Source: Lepiota brunneoincarnata
Lineage: Eukaryota > Basidiomycota > Agaricomycetes > Agaricales > Agaricaceae
Direction: 5' to 3'
DNA length: 64,000 nt
NCBI GenBank assembly: GCA_023014365.1
Contig: JAEBUN010000004.1
Coordinates: 496,001-560,000, forward strand
Shown here: positions 33,501 through 44,911 of the stretch, in pieces
How the letters are laid out: every line of letters begins with the position of its first letter
How positions within the stretch are numbered: the stretch's first letter is position 1
Made by a program: the position numbers and the translations under genes
The notes under the pieces: model-generated
What the model saw: the letters and a program-made list of their open reading frames with translations, nothing else
Databases searched by the model: none
Told to the model about the DNA's origin: nothing

Positions 33501-35917
33501 CTCAGTATGACTCTCACACCGACCTTAGGATCGCTCACTTGGGAGTGTTGATCTTCACGTATCCGATCTCGTTGAGGAATCCAACAATCCCGAGCACCCC
33601 TACACATCCACGGGTGTTAAATCTGCTGAAGATCCCATCCGCCTCGATAAGGGCGAGGGTTATAAGGGAAAGCTTGCCTACACAGCCGAATTCATCCCAG
33701 CTCTGACTCTCAAGAATCTTACTTTCGGCAATCAACCAACTCAAGCGGAACTTTCGGGCGACGGCTATTCTGCGCATAGTAACGACTCCATGTCTTCCTC
33801 AGACCACGAGATACAGGCCATTCCTCAAGGGGTCACGATAAAGGTCACCGATAAAGGCAATAATCGCATTACTCAACCCGAGGACCCTACTGAAAATGGC
33901 AACGGCACACCTGGTAATGGAGACACTCAAGGTGCTGAAGCCCCAGACTGCTACTACCCCCTCACCGGAGAAATCTGGAACGCCAGAGCAGCCGGGCATA
34001 GAGATGAGCATCCAGGAATTACTAACACATCGTGCGTCAAATCCCGGTTACTCGTTTAGTGCTAGACCTTATGGCATCCGCCCGCAGAATCTGGTATCAT
34101 TGTTTTCAACGTCATCTCTGGTCAGTTATCAAAGAAGGCTCGGGTGGAGGTGCTCCTGGACGATGGATACTGGCCTTGCTTCAGTACCAACAAGTCGAGT
34201 AGCACCAATGCTCAATGGGGTTATGTTGGTGAAGGTGTCATCAAGGAAATTGATTTTAGCCAGGTCTGGCTTCGAATCAACGAAGCAGATGAAGGGGCCA
34301 AGGAAGACATCGTTGGCGAATGGAAGGGTGATGCCAAGTCGTTCCTCCAAGCTGCAATAGTATGCTCACTCTCCCTTTGTTCATCCAAGCCCTACTCACC
34401 ACTTGACCTCAGACTCGTCCTTATACCATTACGCTAAATGGAGACGATGACAAGCAATCCACGATTACCGTCGAGGCCCGATATATTCCAGTTCCTCTCA
34501 AGTTGGAGCCCAGAGAGAGCATCAGTAGTACGTCTTTTTAGCTGTATCATATGCATCCTTCTAACGTCGGGCCCGAAGACATGGGTGTCCTCCGAATCGA
34601 CCTCATTGACGGCCAGGAAATTCGCGGTGTTGACCGTGGAGGTGTGTCTGTCTTTTCCTCTAAACTATCAGCGTGAATACTCAGAAAACAAGGTAAATCT
34701 GATCCTTACGCTGTGTTCACACTCGATGGCCAGAAGGTGTTCAAGTCCCAGACGAAGAAGAAAACTCTCTCTCCTGAATGGAAGGAGACTTTCACGTGCT
34801 CAGTTGTATGTCATATAAAGGTTGCAATGTGAGACTCTTACCCAACCCCTGATTCCCTCAGCCATCCCGCGTCGCTGCGGATCTCAGTGTGGAAGTTTTC
34901 GACTGGAATCAAATCGAACAGGCGAAGAGCCTCGGTACCGCACGCATCGACTTGGCTGACCTCGAACCTTTCTCGGCCACAGAACGCACCTTATCCTTGG
35001 CCAGCACCAAGCATGGAACTCATGGACGGATTCGGATTCGTATGCTCTTCCAGCCCGAGGTCATGGCCAGGACACGGCAGAAAACTTCCACCTTTAGCAC
35101 AGCAGGACGCGCGGTTCACGCAGATTGGCGCTTTGCCTGTGTCTGCCGGGAAAGGCGTGTTCCAGGGTGTTGCCGGTGTGTTTAAACGTGGCGACAAGGA
35201 TAATGATGAGCTGCCTGCGGTCCCCGACCTTCCTGCTGGCCAGTCCTCCCACCCTGTCGGCGTTCCTGCCTCTGCAGCTGCGACTAGTGAACCTTTCCCC
35301 GTTGGCAAGGCATCCACGGATAGCGCCCAGACGCACCCTGGTACATTGCGAGTGACAATATTAGGCGCAAAGGACATCTCGGCCAATGAGAGTAAGGCAT
35401 ATGTGAGCGTCCGCATTGGTGATAAGGAGTTCAAGACGAAACACTCCCATAAGACTGCTACGCCCGAATGGTATGACCGGACATAAAATCATCCCGCACG
35501 AAATCCTGAAATGATTCATAGGAATGAACCTTTCATCGTCCCCTGCATCGTCGGCTACTACCAAACTGTACGCCTGGATATATGATCACAAAACCCTTGG
35601 CAAAGATAAAGAACTTGGATCAGGGGAGGTTGATGTAAGTTACAATAGGCCTAACTTCTGGAAAACTTGTTGACTATTGCCTCCAGATTTGGCGGCATAT
35701 CCAGCCTCAGGGTCTCTCATCTGCAGAAGTTTCTGTAGAATTGCGACAGGGCGGTCTCTTGCGACTGAGACTTGAGTTTGACCCGACCATGAACCCTAGC
35801 AGCAGCAGCTCGATGTCTTCAGGCGAACATGTGTCCAGGACATTATCAATTGTGACGCCATCCCGCTTTAGCATACGAGGCCGCCGCCCCGGAGCTGAAG
35901 CTGCTGGTGATGACTGA
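30571..35917 (+). CDS. Tricalbin: SMP and multiple C2 domains (four apparent frameshifts)
   Basis: ER-plasma-membrane tether and lipid-transfer protein of the tricalbin/extended-synaptotagmin family. Start ATG 30571. Order: disordered N-terminus, hydrophobic hairpin LTRFNFGWGWLFILLAF, SMP domain (DWMNHFLERFWLIYEPVLS through FVEKPVIDYVLKPVGG), then five C2-like units. These begin at about 32.06 kb (LQVTLHSARGIKG), 32.6 kb (VRLVIHQAKDLDQSK), 33.0 kb (IRLCLLKATDVK), 34.6 kb (RIDLIDGQEIRG) and 35.35 kb (LRVTILGAKDIS). Stop 35915-35917. More than ten short introns. Conserved sequence changes frame by +1 at about 32327, 33248, between 33896 and 33960, and near 35119. Each sits inside an exon with family sequence continuing on both sides. 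Closest to Tcb3 among yeast paralogues by architecture. Confidence 0.85.
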
Positions 35918-36011
35918 TTATAGACCGTACATACAAACTGAACTCGATTTTCCATTCTTTTGATGTCGATGTATTGCTTGACCCATTTTACTACATGCAC
36001 TCAATTCAACC

Positions 36012-37062
36012 CTACAACTTTTTTTCCGGCACAACGGTTTTTGAAGAACAAAAACGCAGTACAAAAAGATGTTCCCGTCCTGCCCGGCGCTGGAGTACAA
36101 CCTGAAGTATCCAGTTGGAATTGATCAGCCACCTTGCCTCGAAGACAGCTCTGCTCAGAACCCACGTGGCTCTCAAGACCATGGTCCTGTAGCATTCTCT
36201 GTTGAATTCCGGATACGTTGTTTTGTTCCAGCGCAACCAAGTAGAAACGACCCTTGTCAGAAAGTAGATCCTGTGACAAGCATCAGCTGCCGAAAAAGCC
36301 TCCTTTACGATGAAATATTGTACCTTGAGAAGCTCCAGAAAAGCGTTGGTCACTTGCATACCGTCATGTCCACCGGCCCAAGCACCAGAAATACCTTTGG
36401 CCTGTTGGGCGATTTGAGTCTCTTCGTCCTCAGTAGGCACATATGGAGGGTTGAAGAGGACTATGTCGACTTGCTGTCGAAGGCGAGGCGTCAGAGGGGA
36501 AGCAAAGGATGTGTTGATGCATTCAAGCGAGACCTGAAAAAAAAAAAAAACAAAGAAAAGTGTGTATTCTACTGGTTTGCAAGATCCCTCGAATCTATAC
36601 CTCATTGTGGGAGCCAGTGGCGCTAGTGCAACGACAGGCATGGGGGTTGATGTCGGTGCATAGGTAGACTGGAGCCGCGTGGTGATGATAAATGGTGCAT
36701 TGGGATGAAAACCCGAAGAGTAGGACATACGGACGGAGGGGCCCAGGATTTGAGCAAGGAAGGTTGAAACACAACCGGAACCGGAACTTGTGGGTATTAG
36801 GGATTAGCAAGGGGAGTCTCTGGCGTTTGGGCGAATGGGACGGTGGGCTGCTACCCACCCGATTTCTAGACAGATAGTAGGTTTTAAAAGCTTCAGATCT
36901 TCGGCTTCAGCTTCTAGCGCGTCGAGAAAGAGGAAAGTGTCTTCTGTTCCAGTCAACTACATTCGCTGGTCTGATGCTACATTCCTTTTATTTACCTGCT
37001 GGCTCGTATATTATTGCATAGTCATGGCTCGTCAGATGGGAGAGGCTGGGAGTAGGAATCAT
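36012..37062 (-). CDS. MTQ2: eRF1 glutamine methyltransferase Mtq2 (HEMK2-like)
   Basis: Class I SAM-dependent methyltransferase that modifies the GGQ glutamine of translation termination factor eRF1, working with Trm112. Start ATG 37062 (MIPTPSLSHLTSHDY). Spliced exons give the binding opening YEPAEDTFLFLDAL, SAM motif I CLEIGSGSGCVS, the acidic motif II YLCTDINPHA, the catalytic NPPYVPT and EQNNVSGIQQRML. Each exon join keeps frame; one intron carries a 14-nt A/T run as polypyrimidine tract. Stop 36012-36014, 94 bp from the converging tricalbin stop. The last residues VVPEKKL are longer than in yeast. Confidence 0.9.
36537..36550. repeat. A14 homopolymer in an MTQ2 intron
   Basis: Fourteen A residues on the plus strand (T on the coding strand) directly before an acceptor CAG. 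It acts as the polypyrimidine tract of an intron and would be a hotspot for length errors. Confidence 0.9.
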
Positions 37063-37664
37063 AATATCGTACATGCAGTCACACACACAGGGAGATGTTC
37101 TACAGCAGCCCAAACACGGCATCATCGCACCGCCCTCAAACTGCCTGTTCTTAAGGCTATAAACGCATAGGTACACAGGCATCGGATCGTGTGTAAATGG
37201 ACGTCAATATTCAGTATTGATAGCTAGTCATTCCCTTGATTGATTGCTGATCTCAAGGAGGTACAGAGTTCGTGGTAGTAATAGTAGCAGGGTACGCATC
37301 AGGGCCGTTGACTCCATACTACTTACGATGTATGGTTGGCGATAGATGGTAAGTGGTCAATGTTGTTAGGTATGTATCTCTTTAGTCGCTCCGGCGACCC
37401 ACTTCTATCTGCACCGCGGATCTTACCACGAAATTGCTACAAACACAAGACCCTGATGGGGTTGGGACGGTCCCCTCCCCAAACCCTTTGCTGGGATCAC
37501 AACGAACGGTGCACAAGTCGGCCTGCAGAAAACTGGTCTTCGGACTCATGGGCGGCTGTATTGGTGGAACAAGATTCTAGGATGTCTTATGATCACGGTA
37601 GACCTGCACGTATTCAGGAATACTGGGTATATACGATTGTATGAGTGCCGATGATCAATGGTTG
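37063..37664. other. Intergenic spacer MTQ2/UNG1
   Basis: About 600 bp between tandem minus-strand genes, holding the MTQ2 promoter and UNG1 3' region. No supported gene. Confidence 0.55.
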
Positions 37665-39072
37665 CTATAATGCTAATTTAGATTTTGCATTTAGCACATT
37701 CCAATCAATACTCGAGCCGGGCCCATATTTTGCTTCTAGCCACTCGTTGGCTTTCTTGAAATGCTCATTGCCCAGGAATCCTTTGTGCGCAGAAAGGGGG
37801 GAAGGGTGTGCTGATCTGCGGTTTCTATGAGTGACACGAAATGATGATTGTAACAAAAAAGGTATATACTTCAAAACTAGATGTTTTTTCTGGGGAACCA
37901 AACGTTTTAGGAGGATCATCCCGAGTAAATTGAATTGACCTACCTCATCCACACCGATTGCATCACATGTCTTTTGGGCAGGAAGGCCCCATGCCATGAA
38001 GACAACACCTGGGTGTTCTCCATCTCCCCTTGCTAGAACCTTGCGTAGAATTTCTGCGGTGAAGGTCTCCCATCCTTTTTGGAATGAGACCCTGCCTTGT
38101 GTGCTCGAACGGTCAAACTAGTGTTGAGCCATAAAACGCCTAGCCTTGCGACTCGACCTAGGTCACTGTATATTTTGAGGTCCAGATATAAATCGTCAGC
38201 ATAGAGCGATCTAACATACCCAGACGAAGGCGTCGTAAATCCAGGTATGTCTCGACAAATTTGTTTGTAGATATTCTTCAGGGAACCCGGGGGCTTGGTC
38301 GGGGGTAGTACAGAGAATGAGAGCCCTAAGTTTGGATACATCAGATTAGAACCTCAAGGTATAGATTCTGGGAGCTTGCCATGCGCCTGACCAACGTCAT
38401 GATAGGGATCCTAAATTCTTATTTATACCACCATGCTTGCGGCTGGTAAATCAGATGTTCTACTTACCTGTCCGAGAATGACGACCTTTACTTGGTCAAG
38501 GGGGGTAAGTCTCGACCAGGTATAAATTTGCTCCACTTATCCTCCGTCAACTAGCGCAGAACCAGCATAGTAATACACTCACCTGGAGGATAAACAACGT
38601 CGGAGACATTCTCATCAACCAGGAATTGCTTGAGCTATTACAAGGAAGACCAATCAATCACGAGTGACCCTCGTGAGCTGCCAGTGGTTTGCACACCTTC
38701 TTGAAGTATGGTTTCGTGAATTCAGGCTTAAGGACATCATACCAAGACTTGTCCATAGTCTCCTCTTCGAGTGTATTGAGCGTAGCTTCAATGATAGCTC
38801 GGTTCTTAATTGGTGGATCTTTGGTATTTTCTTCTTCTGCTAGTTTAGCCGTCGCTATATTACTGTATTTCAATGTCCCCCTCGCAGATGCCCGCTGAAG
38901 GTCACCTACTGGCATTCTTCAAACTAACGGAACGCCCAGACTTGTGGGAAGGTCTTGCAGCACTCGCAGCGGCGACGGCGGAAGCTGATATTTTCTTTGA
39001 CTTTGTAGTGGCCGTTTTGACAGCATTTGTCACGGCAAGCATTTTGCTTCCGGTGTTAGAGGCCTTGGGCAT
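37665..39072 (-). CDS. UNG1: Uracil-DNA glycosylase
   Basis: Base-excision repair enzyme removing uracil from DNA, in nucleus and mitochondria. Start ATG 39072 ([14 protein letters not shown]), giving a basic, Ser/Ala-rich leader that could target mitochondria. Conserved motifs after splicing: water-activating loop VVILGQDPYHD (split by an intron of about 100 nt), [29 protein letters not shown], and the leucine intercalation loop [12 protein letters not shown]. Length of about 300 residues is normal. The intron joining leader to body is short (about 43 nt), placed by frame. Stop 37665. Confidence 0.9.
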
Positions 39073-39994
39073 AATTCACCTGTACTGGAGGTATGGGTAC
39101 AAGGAAGAGATTGTGTTCAGGGCGTGTTCGTGTTATGTACAGTTGTTTGACTCTACATCAGTCACTTGCGGTCGCGAGGGGGGCTGTGCCTAAGGGGTTG
39201 GCCGCAACTTCAAGCGCTCATATAAAAGATCACATCTCCGGTTTGCGCTGACCAAATTGCTACGTGTGTGCGAGTCCAGTCTTGTCTGATGCGGATGGAG
39301 ACCCACTGGTCTTCGGCACATCCAACGGTTGAGGAAATCCTAGGTCGAGAAATCAATTCTTTTACAGGGGAGCATCCCGAGGTACTCAGGTAACGAACAG
39401 ACTGACATGTCCCAAATATGAGTGGTGTTGTCACTGGCACTGGGAGTTACGTTGAATTTGATGTTAAGTGCAGTCGGTTTATCGTGGCCCGACTCACGAA
39501 TGAGCTATTGGAATACGTTGCTGGGAGAATCTCTTGACGATGGGATAATGGCAGCTCGGATAATCAATCTGTGAGGAGGATTCAATATAAGCAACACGTC
39601 TACTTATGCGGGCTCTTGGCATTCACCCTACACCAATTAATGTTGCAACCGTCATCAAGGTGGTCCGGATGAAGCCTAAATATACCCGCCTCCGCGTCAC
39701 ATCGTCGAATTGAGAGATGATGGGTCTGCATCGTTGAAAAAGCACAACTATCTTTGCTGAAACTTTGGATCAGCTCGGCGATAGAAAACATCCTCTCAAA
39801 CTCACCATAGACTACAAACCACACACAGAGGCCGGGAAGAGAGCCCGCGGCACCGATACAACATCTATTTTCTGCATTAAAACTCGAAATTTCATGGGAG
39901 TGTGGATTCACCTACGGGATATTGTTGGATGTGTGACAATAAATACCGCTCATATCTAGTCTCAGACTCGACCTTGTTTGATCGTTGGTTGGGA
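39073..39994. other. Intergenic, possible remains of upstream membrane-protein gene
   Basis: No supported coding exon. A 103-codon open stretch at 39911-39600 (minus) contains one hydrophobic segment (GLCVWFVVYG). It could be a terminal exon of the multi-TM gene upstream, but no splice chain joins them convincingly. Confidence 0.4.
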
Positions 39995-40688
39995 TCAACT
40001 GCATGATTGTTCATTGGTGTTGGGGCTTTTCCTCTCGGACACGGAGCTATGACGTACGAAGAGATCAACGATAAGAACGATGAGGATAATGGCAACAGGT
40101 AGGACAAGGAGCTTGGGAAAGGGGGGATCGAATGGGTCTCAGGGTTCTCATTTGATGAAAGCATGGTAGCTCATAAGTCTCGAAGTCGCCTTTGAGGGTC
40201 GGTCTTTGTAGAACAGCTCTTTTAGAACGAGGAAGAACTTGAGAGAGGCAAATCAGCATCAGATTTCGATGGATGGATAGCAGAGAGAGCCTCACATTCA
40301 CAACGAAGCAGGCAGAACTGATAGCACCGCTAACCAGATTAAATGAGCTCCATAATCGACGTCGGGTGGAGTGGACTCGCTACGTTGGGGTTGTATACAT
40401 AAGCAAGGCTTGAAAAGCACATATCGGCAGCGGTGGCTGGGAATGGCCTTGCTCTCCAATCAAGATGAAGTAGCTTGCCGTATATAGGGTGACCAGAAGC
40501 ATGACATTAAACCAGGTAGGGCTCCTTTGTATTTGACGCGAGACTGCTGCTGGGAGTATCACAAACAACAGGAAGATCGTAAGGAAAGGGTCCGAGACGT
40601 CAAAGCCAATGATTCTAGATAGGCTGCATTCCCGCTGGAGACCATGTTCAAGTCGAGTGATGGACGGGAGGAGCCCGAAATCCCACAT
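39995..40688 (-). CDS. Putative multi-TM (7TM-like) membrane protein, probably fragmentary
   Basis: Not firmly recognised. The first exon (40688-40380) encodes hydrophobic segments FLTIFLLFVILPAA and WFNVMLLVTLYTASYFILIG followed by PPLPICAFQALLMYTTP. This arrangement is seen in N-terminal halves of Agaricomycete GPCR-like 7TM proteins (TM1-TM3). Joining across an intron of about 55 nt gives another hydrophobic stretch, then a second segment LLVLPVAIILIVLIVDLFV near 40.1 kb. Fewer than seven helices can be assembled, so the gene may be decayed, truncated or differently spliced. Exon chain and both ends are guesses. Confidence 0.35.
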
Positions 40689-41153
40689 AAATATAACAAG
40701 TTTCTTGCGTTCCCTGGGATCATCGTGGTATCATGACTGGATACCGTTCACATAGTAAGTGATCAGCGCCGCTACATGGTTTCCAGGTTCGGGATCATTA
40801 TGATCTTACAGATGTGTGCAGCTCTTAGCAGCGACATATCTGATTCCATTACTTCACTTGGCTGTGATGGATGGAATATCAAGAATAGAATAAGCATTGG
40901 AGTGTCGAGTTCTTTGGAGTACAAGGTCCGTCATCGGATATCGATTGGATATAGCTGCTTTCCGTTTTGACCTACAAAGGTGTTGTTACTTGATCGTCAA
41001 CCAGATCCAGCGACTGATATTTTGCGATGCAAAGCGAGGCCGACAGTATGTAGGCTACCTACTCCTGAGTCGATACGCATAGCACCTGGCGGTGACGCTG
41101 GCCGCATCGACTGCTGGACATATGCATGGGCTTTCGGATGAGCGCTTGGGGCG
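40689..41153. other. Intergenic, no gene seen
   Basis: About 465 bp between the putative membrane protein and the end of the kinesin gene. Nothing supported beyond the kinesin 3' UTR. Confidence 0.5.
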
Positions 41154-44100
41154 TCAGTTTCCCGTCAGTCTTCGAATGGCACGGTCGCCTTGCGCCTTGG
41201 TGACCTTCTTCTCAACCTCCCACGTTACCCTTTCAATACTGTCGACGGTCATCACAGGTTTCTTGCCAAGTTGCCTTTAGGAATCACCATAAAAAAATCC
41301 GGGTTTGCGGGGATTTCGGAACTCACCTCTTCTTTTTGACTACGGGAATTAATGTGATCTCATTCCCTCCCGCTTCGTCGTCTGGGGCTCTTAGTTCTGT
41401 TTCGCTGTCTGAGTCTAACACGATTTTCTTCAGCCTTTTAGACTTGGTAGGGAGGATCATTGCGGATTCATCTGAATCGTCAATGGTATTGTCTTCTATT
41501 GACAGGATTTTCATCTCCCGTTCAAGTCTTGAAACTCGGGGTTGCTTTAACTGTTTGATAGGCACTGAAGATTTCTTCTCCGGTGTTGAAGTTTTAATAG
41601 ATCTGGATGGTGCATTCTTGGAGGGTTTCCACTCTTCGTCTTCATCTTCACTCCTATATTCTTCGTCATCAACATGTTCGTCTTCATCTCCATCCCCGTC
41701 CCCGTCCCCTGCATCTACTTCTTCAGCCGCAAGGTCGAGGAGGTCGTTCTCGGCCTCTTCCTCGACAGCTTCATCAGTCAAATCGTCCATGATGTCCTCT
41801 TGGTCCGGTGGCGGCGGCGGTCCCGAGATACGTTTTCGGCCTGCATCATTCGGAGGTGGCCGTGTCTGTGCTGGATTTATTGTCCCTTTAGCCAGGGGTT
41901 TGCCAGCGAGTGGGGAAGCGGTGGACATGTCCTCCAAGAACTGAGATATATCTTCTTCAGAGTCTTCACCATGGATCATCTGTGGGGAATCAATAGGCGT
42001 TGGCGTTGTATATTGGACAGACAGCGTACTAAGCTCATCTCGACATCTGCGACATCCTCTTCCTCCTCTTCATCGAGGTGCGCCTGTATGTTGGGATGTA
42101 TATTCTTGACGGGATTACCAAAGAGACCGGCCTTATGCAGCATATCAATTTTCGCGTCCGTTTTGAGTTCATTCTGTTCCAGCTTGAGAACATCAGCATT
42201 AGCTTGCGGATGGTTTGAAGATGTTGAAATATACCGCACCTCGTTCATGAGACGACGTGAATATTTTTCCTCCATTGTTCTCATTTGTTCTTCCATCTCT
42301 CGTATGACTTCCTCCCTGGTTTCCGCTTCAATGAGTGCACATCTTATCTCGGCTTCAAACAACTAGAGAAAAAAGGATGTGTTATTGGATTGCAAAGTCA
42401 AACATGGGAAGCAGTATTACCTGCATGCGTAAGTTCTCGACCTCATCAAATAGGGCATCAACAAGTGGATTGAGAGGTTCGTCGTCATTATCATCCGCTT
42501 CATCTGTCGGTTCATCCTCTGCCAAAGTATCAGGTTTTCGTGTCAAGTGACGGCGGGAGGCACAGACCTTCGACAACTTCCAGTACAGCTTCACTGGCTT
42601 TCTTGCCCATACCCATGGAGATCGTGACCTTTCTCCTGAAGGGGTTGGGGTTGACTTCCGGATCATTCATCGTCAAAGGGTTCAAGTCCTTGAACTTCTG
42701 GCTTTGCAGTTTACCTGGGCCTATCGACGATACTTTGTGAACGGGAGCAGGTGCATTCGTGATGTACACCTCTCTGGCTAGCGCGGAGAATTTCATGACA
42801 TGCGAGTTTTCGTCATAGCCTGTGTCGTACGGGTTTACATTGACAATCATAACCTGCAGCAGAAGAACATGAGCGTTTTCTTGCCGCGCTTTAGAGGGTA
42901 CTCTTTACCGCTCGCCCTTCGCCAATGAAATAGTCCATCAGGGTTTCAGTGAGTTTGCTGTGGCGGAACGGGATGACTGCGAGTGTCTTTCTGACGTCCT
43001 TCGTGTCAACCCTGCCACCTTTTCCCAAACTCTCCTGACTGAGGCTGGTTGCTAGCTTTCGCTGATTTAAGCGCATAACTTCCATGCATTGGCCGAGAAC
43101 CATAAGTGATTTATTAATGTTGCCAGCTTCTTTAAGACGCTCGCCCGTCGTGTGGGTATGTTTCGTGCGTTCTGAGCCAGCAAGATCAACTAAGGTAAGA
43201 CGAGACACTTGCAATGAAGTCGGATCCTGAGTTGACTCATTCAGATATAGTAAGTCATGGTGGGAGAGAAGAAGCGCCTTACATCCTTCTCTCCCCGGTG
43301 ACCCCTGACGATCTTGATAATTACCATGCCATGGCTTCGGCTACTTTCGCGATTGGCCAACGTCCCGAATACACGACGATGTAGCTGCCCGAGCTTTACG
43401 ATGGATTTGGCTTGGGCAGCGCTATTGACACGGAACTGGCGGAGTCCAGCAATGTATTTACCGCTAAATTCAGCTTCCCCGTTATCGGAAGCAGGGGATG
43501 GTCGCAGAGGCAAGGCTTTCCGGGTTAATAACAAGGATTTATCAGCTGCAGTCCTCTGAGGTTGCTTATGGCTAGAGTTGTCCTTGATCGACTCGAGAAG
43601 ATCGTATACTTTCTCGTTATACACCTCGACGTATGAGATCCAGACAGTGTAATCGTAGTTGCGATCGATTGTAACCACTGTTGGATCAGCATCCAGGTCA
43701 GATTCAATGTTGAAATCGAGCTGTCCAAGGACCTCTGTCAATGCAGGCTCCGTGGATAACTGGGGAAGATTAGAGTCGTTGGCATCTGACGGCTCTATTC
43801 CATATAGTCGCACGGGACGATACTGGTTCGGGCTGAGTGGATTACAACGACAGGGGAAGATGCCACTTACTTTACCATCGCCCTGCAACCCCTCGATACT
43901 ATTAAAAATTACATCAAGGGTCCTTGGCAGAATTCCGGCAGAGCCTTGCTTATTGCCACCCTGTACGGTGTAGGTTTTTCCGGAGTTGGTCACTCCGTAT
44001 GTGAATAATAGACCATTTTGTCCTTGCAAGATATCGCGTACGAGAGGTAGCGTCGTCTTGGCGAAGAAATCGGATTGCGTTGTTTCCGGGGGGAAGATGT

Positions 44101-44619
44101 GGGAAAAGGTATATAGGGATGACGGAGAAACTGCAGATGATCGAAATCGAGCTCGGTTGCTTTGATTCTCTTGGGGATCTGTCATTTGCACCGTTGTATC
44201 GGAGAGAGGTGTCAGGTAAGGTGCTAGGGTTGGTTCTTCGTCCCCAAGGTGGGGTCGTATCCGTAGATAGGCCTGTTGAATGTTCAGCGGTGGTGTTATG
44301 TTTATATCTAGGGAGCACTCACCATGATGGGTTCGCGATCCGAACTCTGAGCCGCAAATTTGGTGGTTTTGTGGGCTGGAGCTGTTTTTGTTTTGGGATG
44401 CGAGGATCCACCGGGGATGATAGCAGAGCTCTCGCGGTTATTAAGAGGTTTTCTTATGGTCGTACGTTTGGTAGTTGTAGCCAAAGCGGTTGGTGGCACT
44501 GAAGCTTTTGCGGTGATCTTGGGCTTTGCGACTTTCCTCGCTGCTGGAGCTGTGGGAACACCTAAAGTCGCCTTGTTGCGTGTCGAGGCTCTTGTAGCCA
44601 TACCGGGTGGGTTAGCCAT
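41154..44619 (-). CDS. Kinesin-6-like motor (KIF20/MKLP-related)
   Basis: Microtubule motor of roughly 1,000 residues with N-terminal motor. Start ATG 44619 (MANPPGMATRAS), with a basic Ala/Thr/Lys-rich leader, then motor start AYLRIRPHLGDEEP and SHIFPPETTQSDFF. P-loop GVTNSGKT lies near 43.98 kb, switch I NRESSRSH near 43.35 kb, switch II LVDLAGSERT near 43.18 kb, and the end of the motor is FRHSKLTETLMDYF. A long insert between P-loop and switch I (about 43.45-43.85 kb) is characteristic of kinesin-6. Coiled-coil EEQMRTMEEKYSRRLMNE follows, then a very acidic, Ser-rich tail. The last exon ends RAIRRLTGN, stop 41154-41156. Kinesin-6 motors act in anaphase spindle elongation and cytokinesis. 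Two introns (48 and 57 nt) are multiples of three. Confidence 0.88.
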
Positions 44620-44911
44620 TGGTAGCCCGAAGGATCTATGAGGCTTGTTAGCTGACTGGTAAGTATGAGGGTCTAAAGATCGACTAATCATATACCTCGA
44701 GGGAGGTCCCAAGACGAAAGTTGTAATATACTACGCACTGAAGCTTTATTTCCTGTTGAGCAGAGGGCAATAATAAGGTGGTGATTAACGGTCACATGAC
44801 CTGAATTAGAGACGCGTCACGCGTCAAGCTTGTTGAGTCTTGACCGGTTTGGGTGCAGTAACATTGTCTTCAACATTTTCAACCAAAGGTCAATCTTCCG
44901 TCGTCCTCGTC
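44620..44911. promoter_or_regulatory. Shared promoter kinesin-6 / SPC105
   Basis: 292 bp separate the start codons of two divergently transcribed mitotic genes. It contains the near-palindromic GACGCGTCACGCGTC at about 44812-44826, with two ACGCGT words. ACGCGT is the core of MBF/MCB cell-cycle elements in yeasts. This supports shared cell-cycle control, though function in this fungus is inferred. Confidence 0.6.

Noticed and set aside
25550..35125. Programmed +1 frameshifting as explanation for the shifts
   Set aside because: No common slippery codon, no stop directly at the shift sites, and six sites in two unrelated genes make a programmed mechanism implausible.
37336..37644. 102-codon plus-strand frame between MTQ2 and UNG1
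   Set aside because: No conserved motif, ordinary intergenic composition, likely chance.
41336..41944. 202-codon Ser-rich open stretch on the plus strand
   Set aside because: Exact antisense of the acidic kinesin tail; Ser/Cys runs are the complement of Glu/Asp codons.
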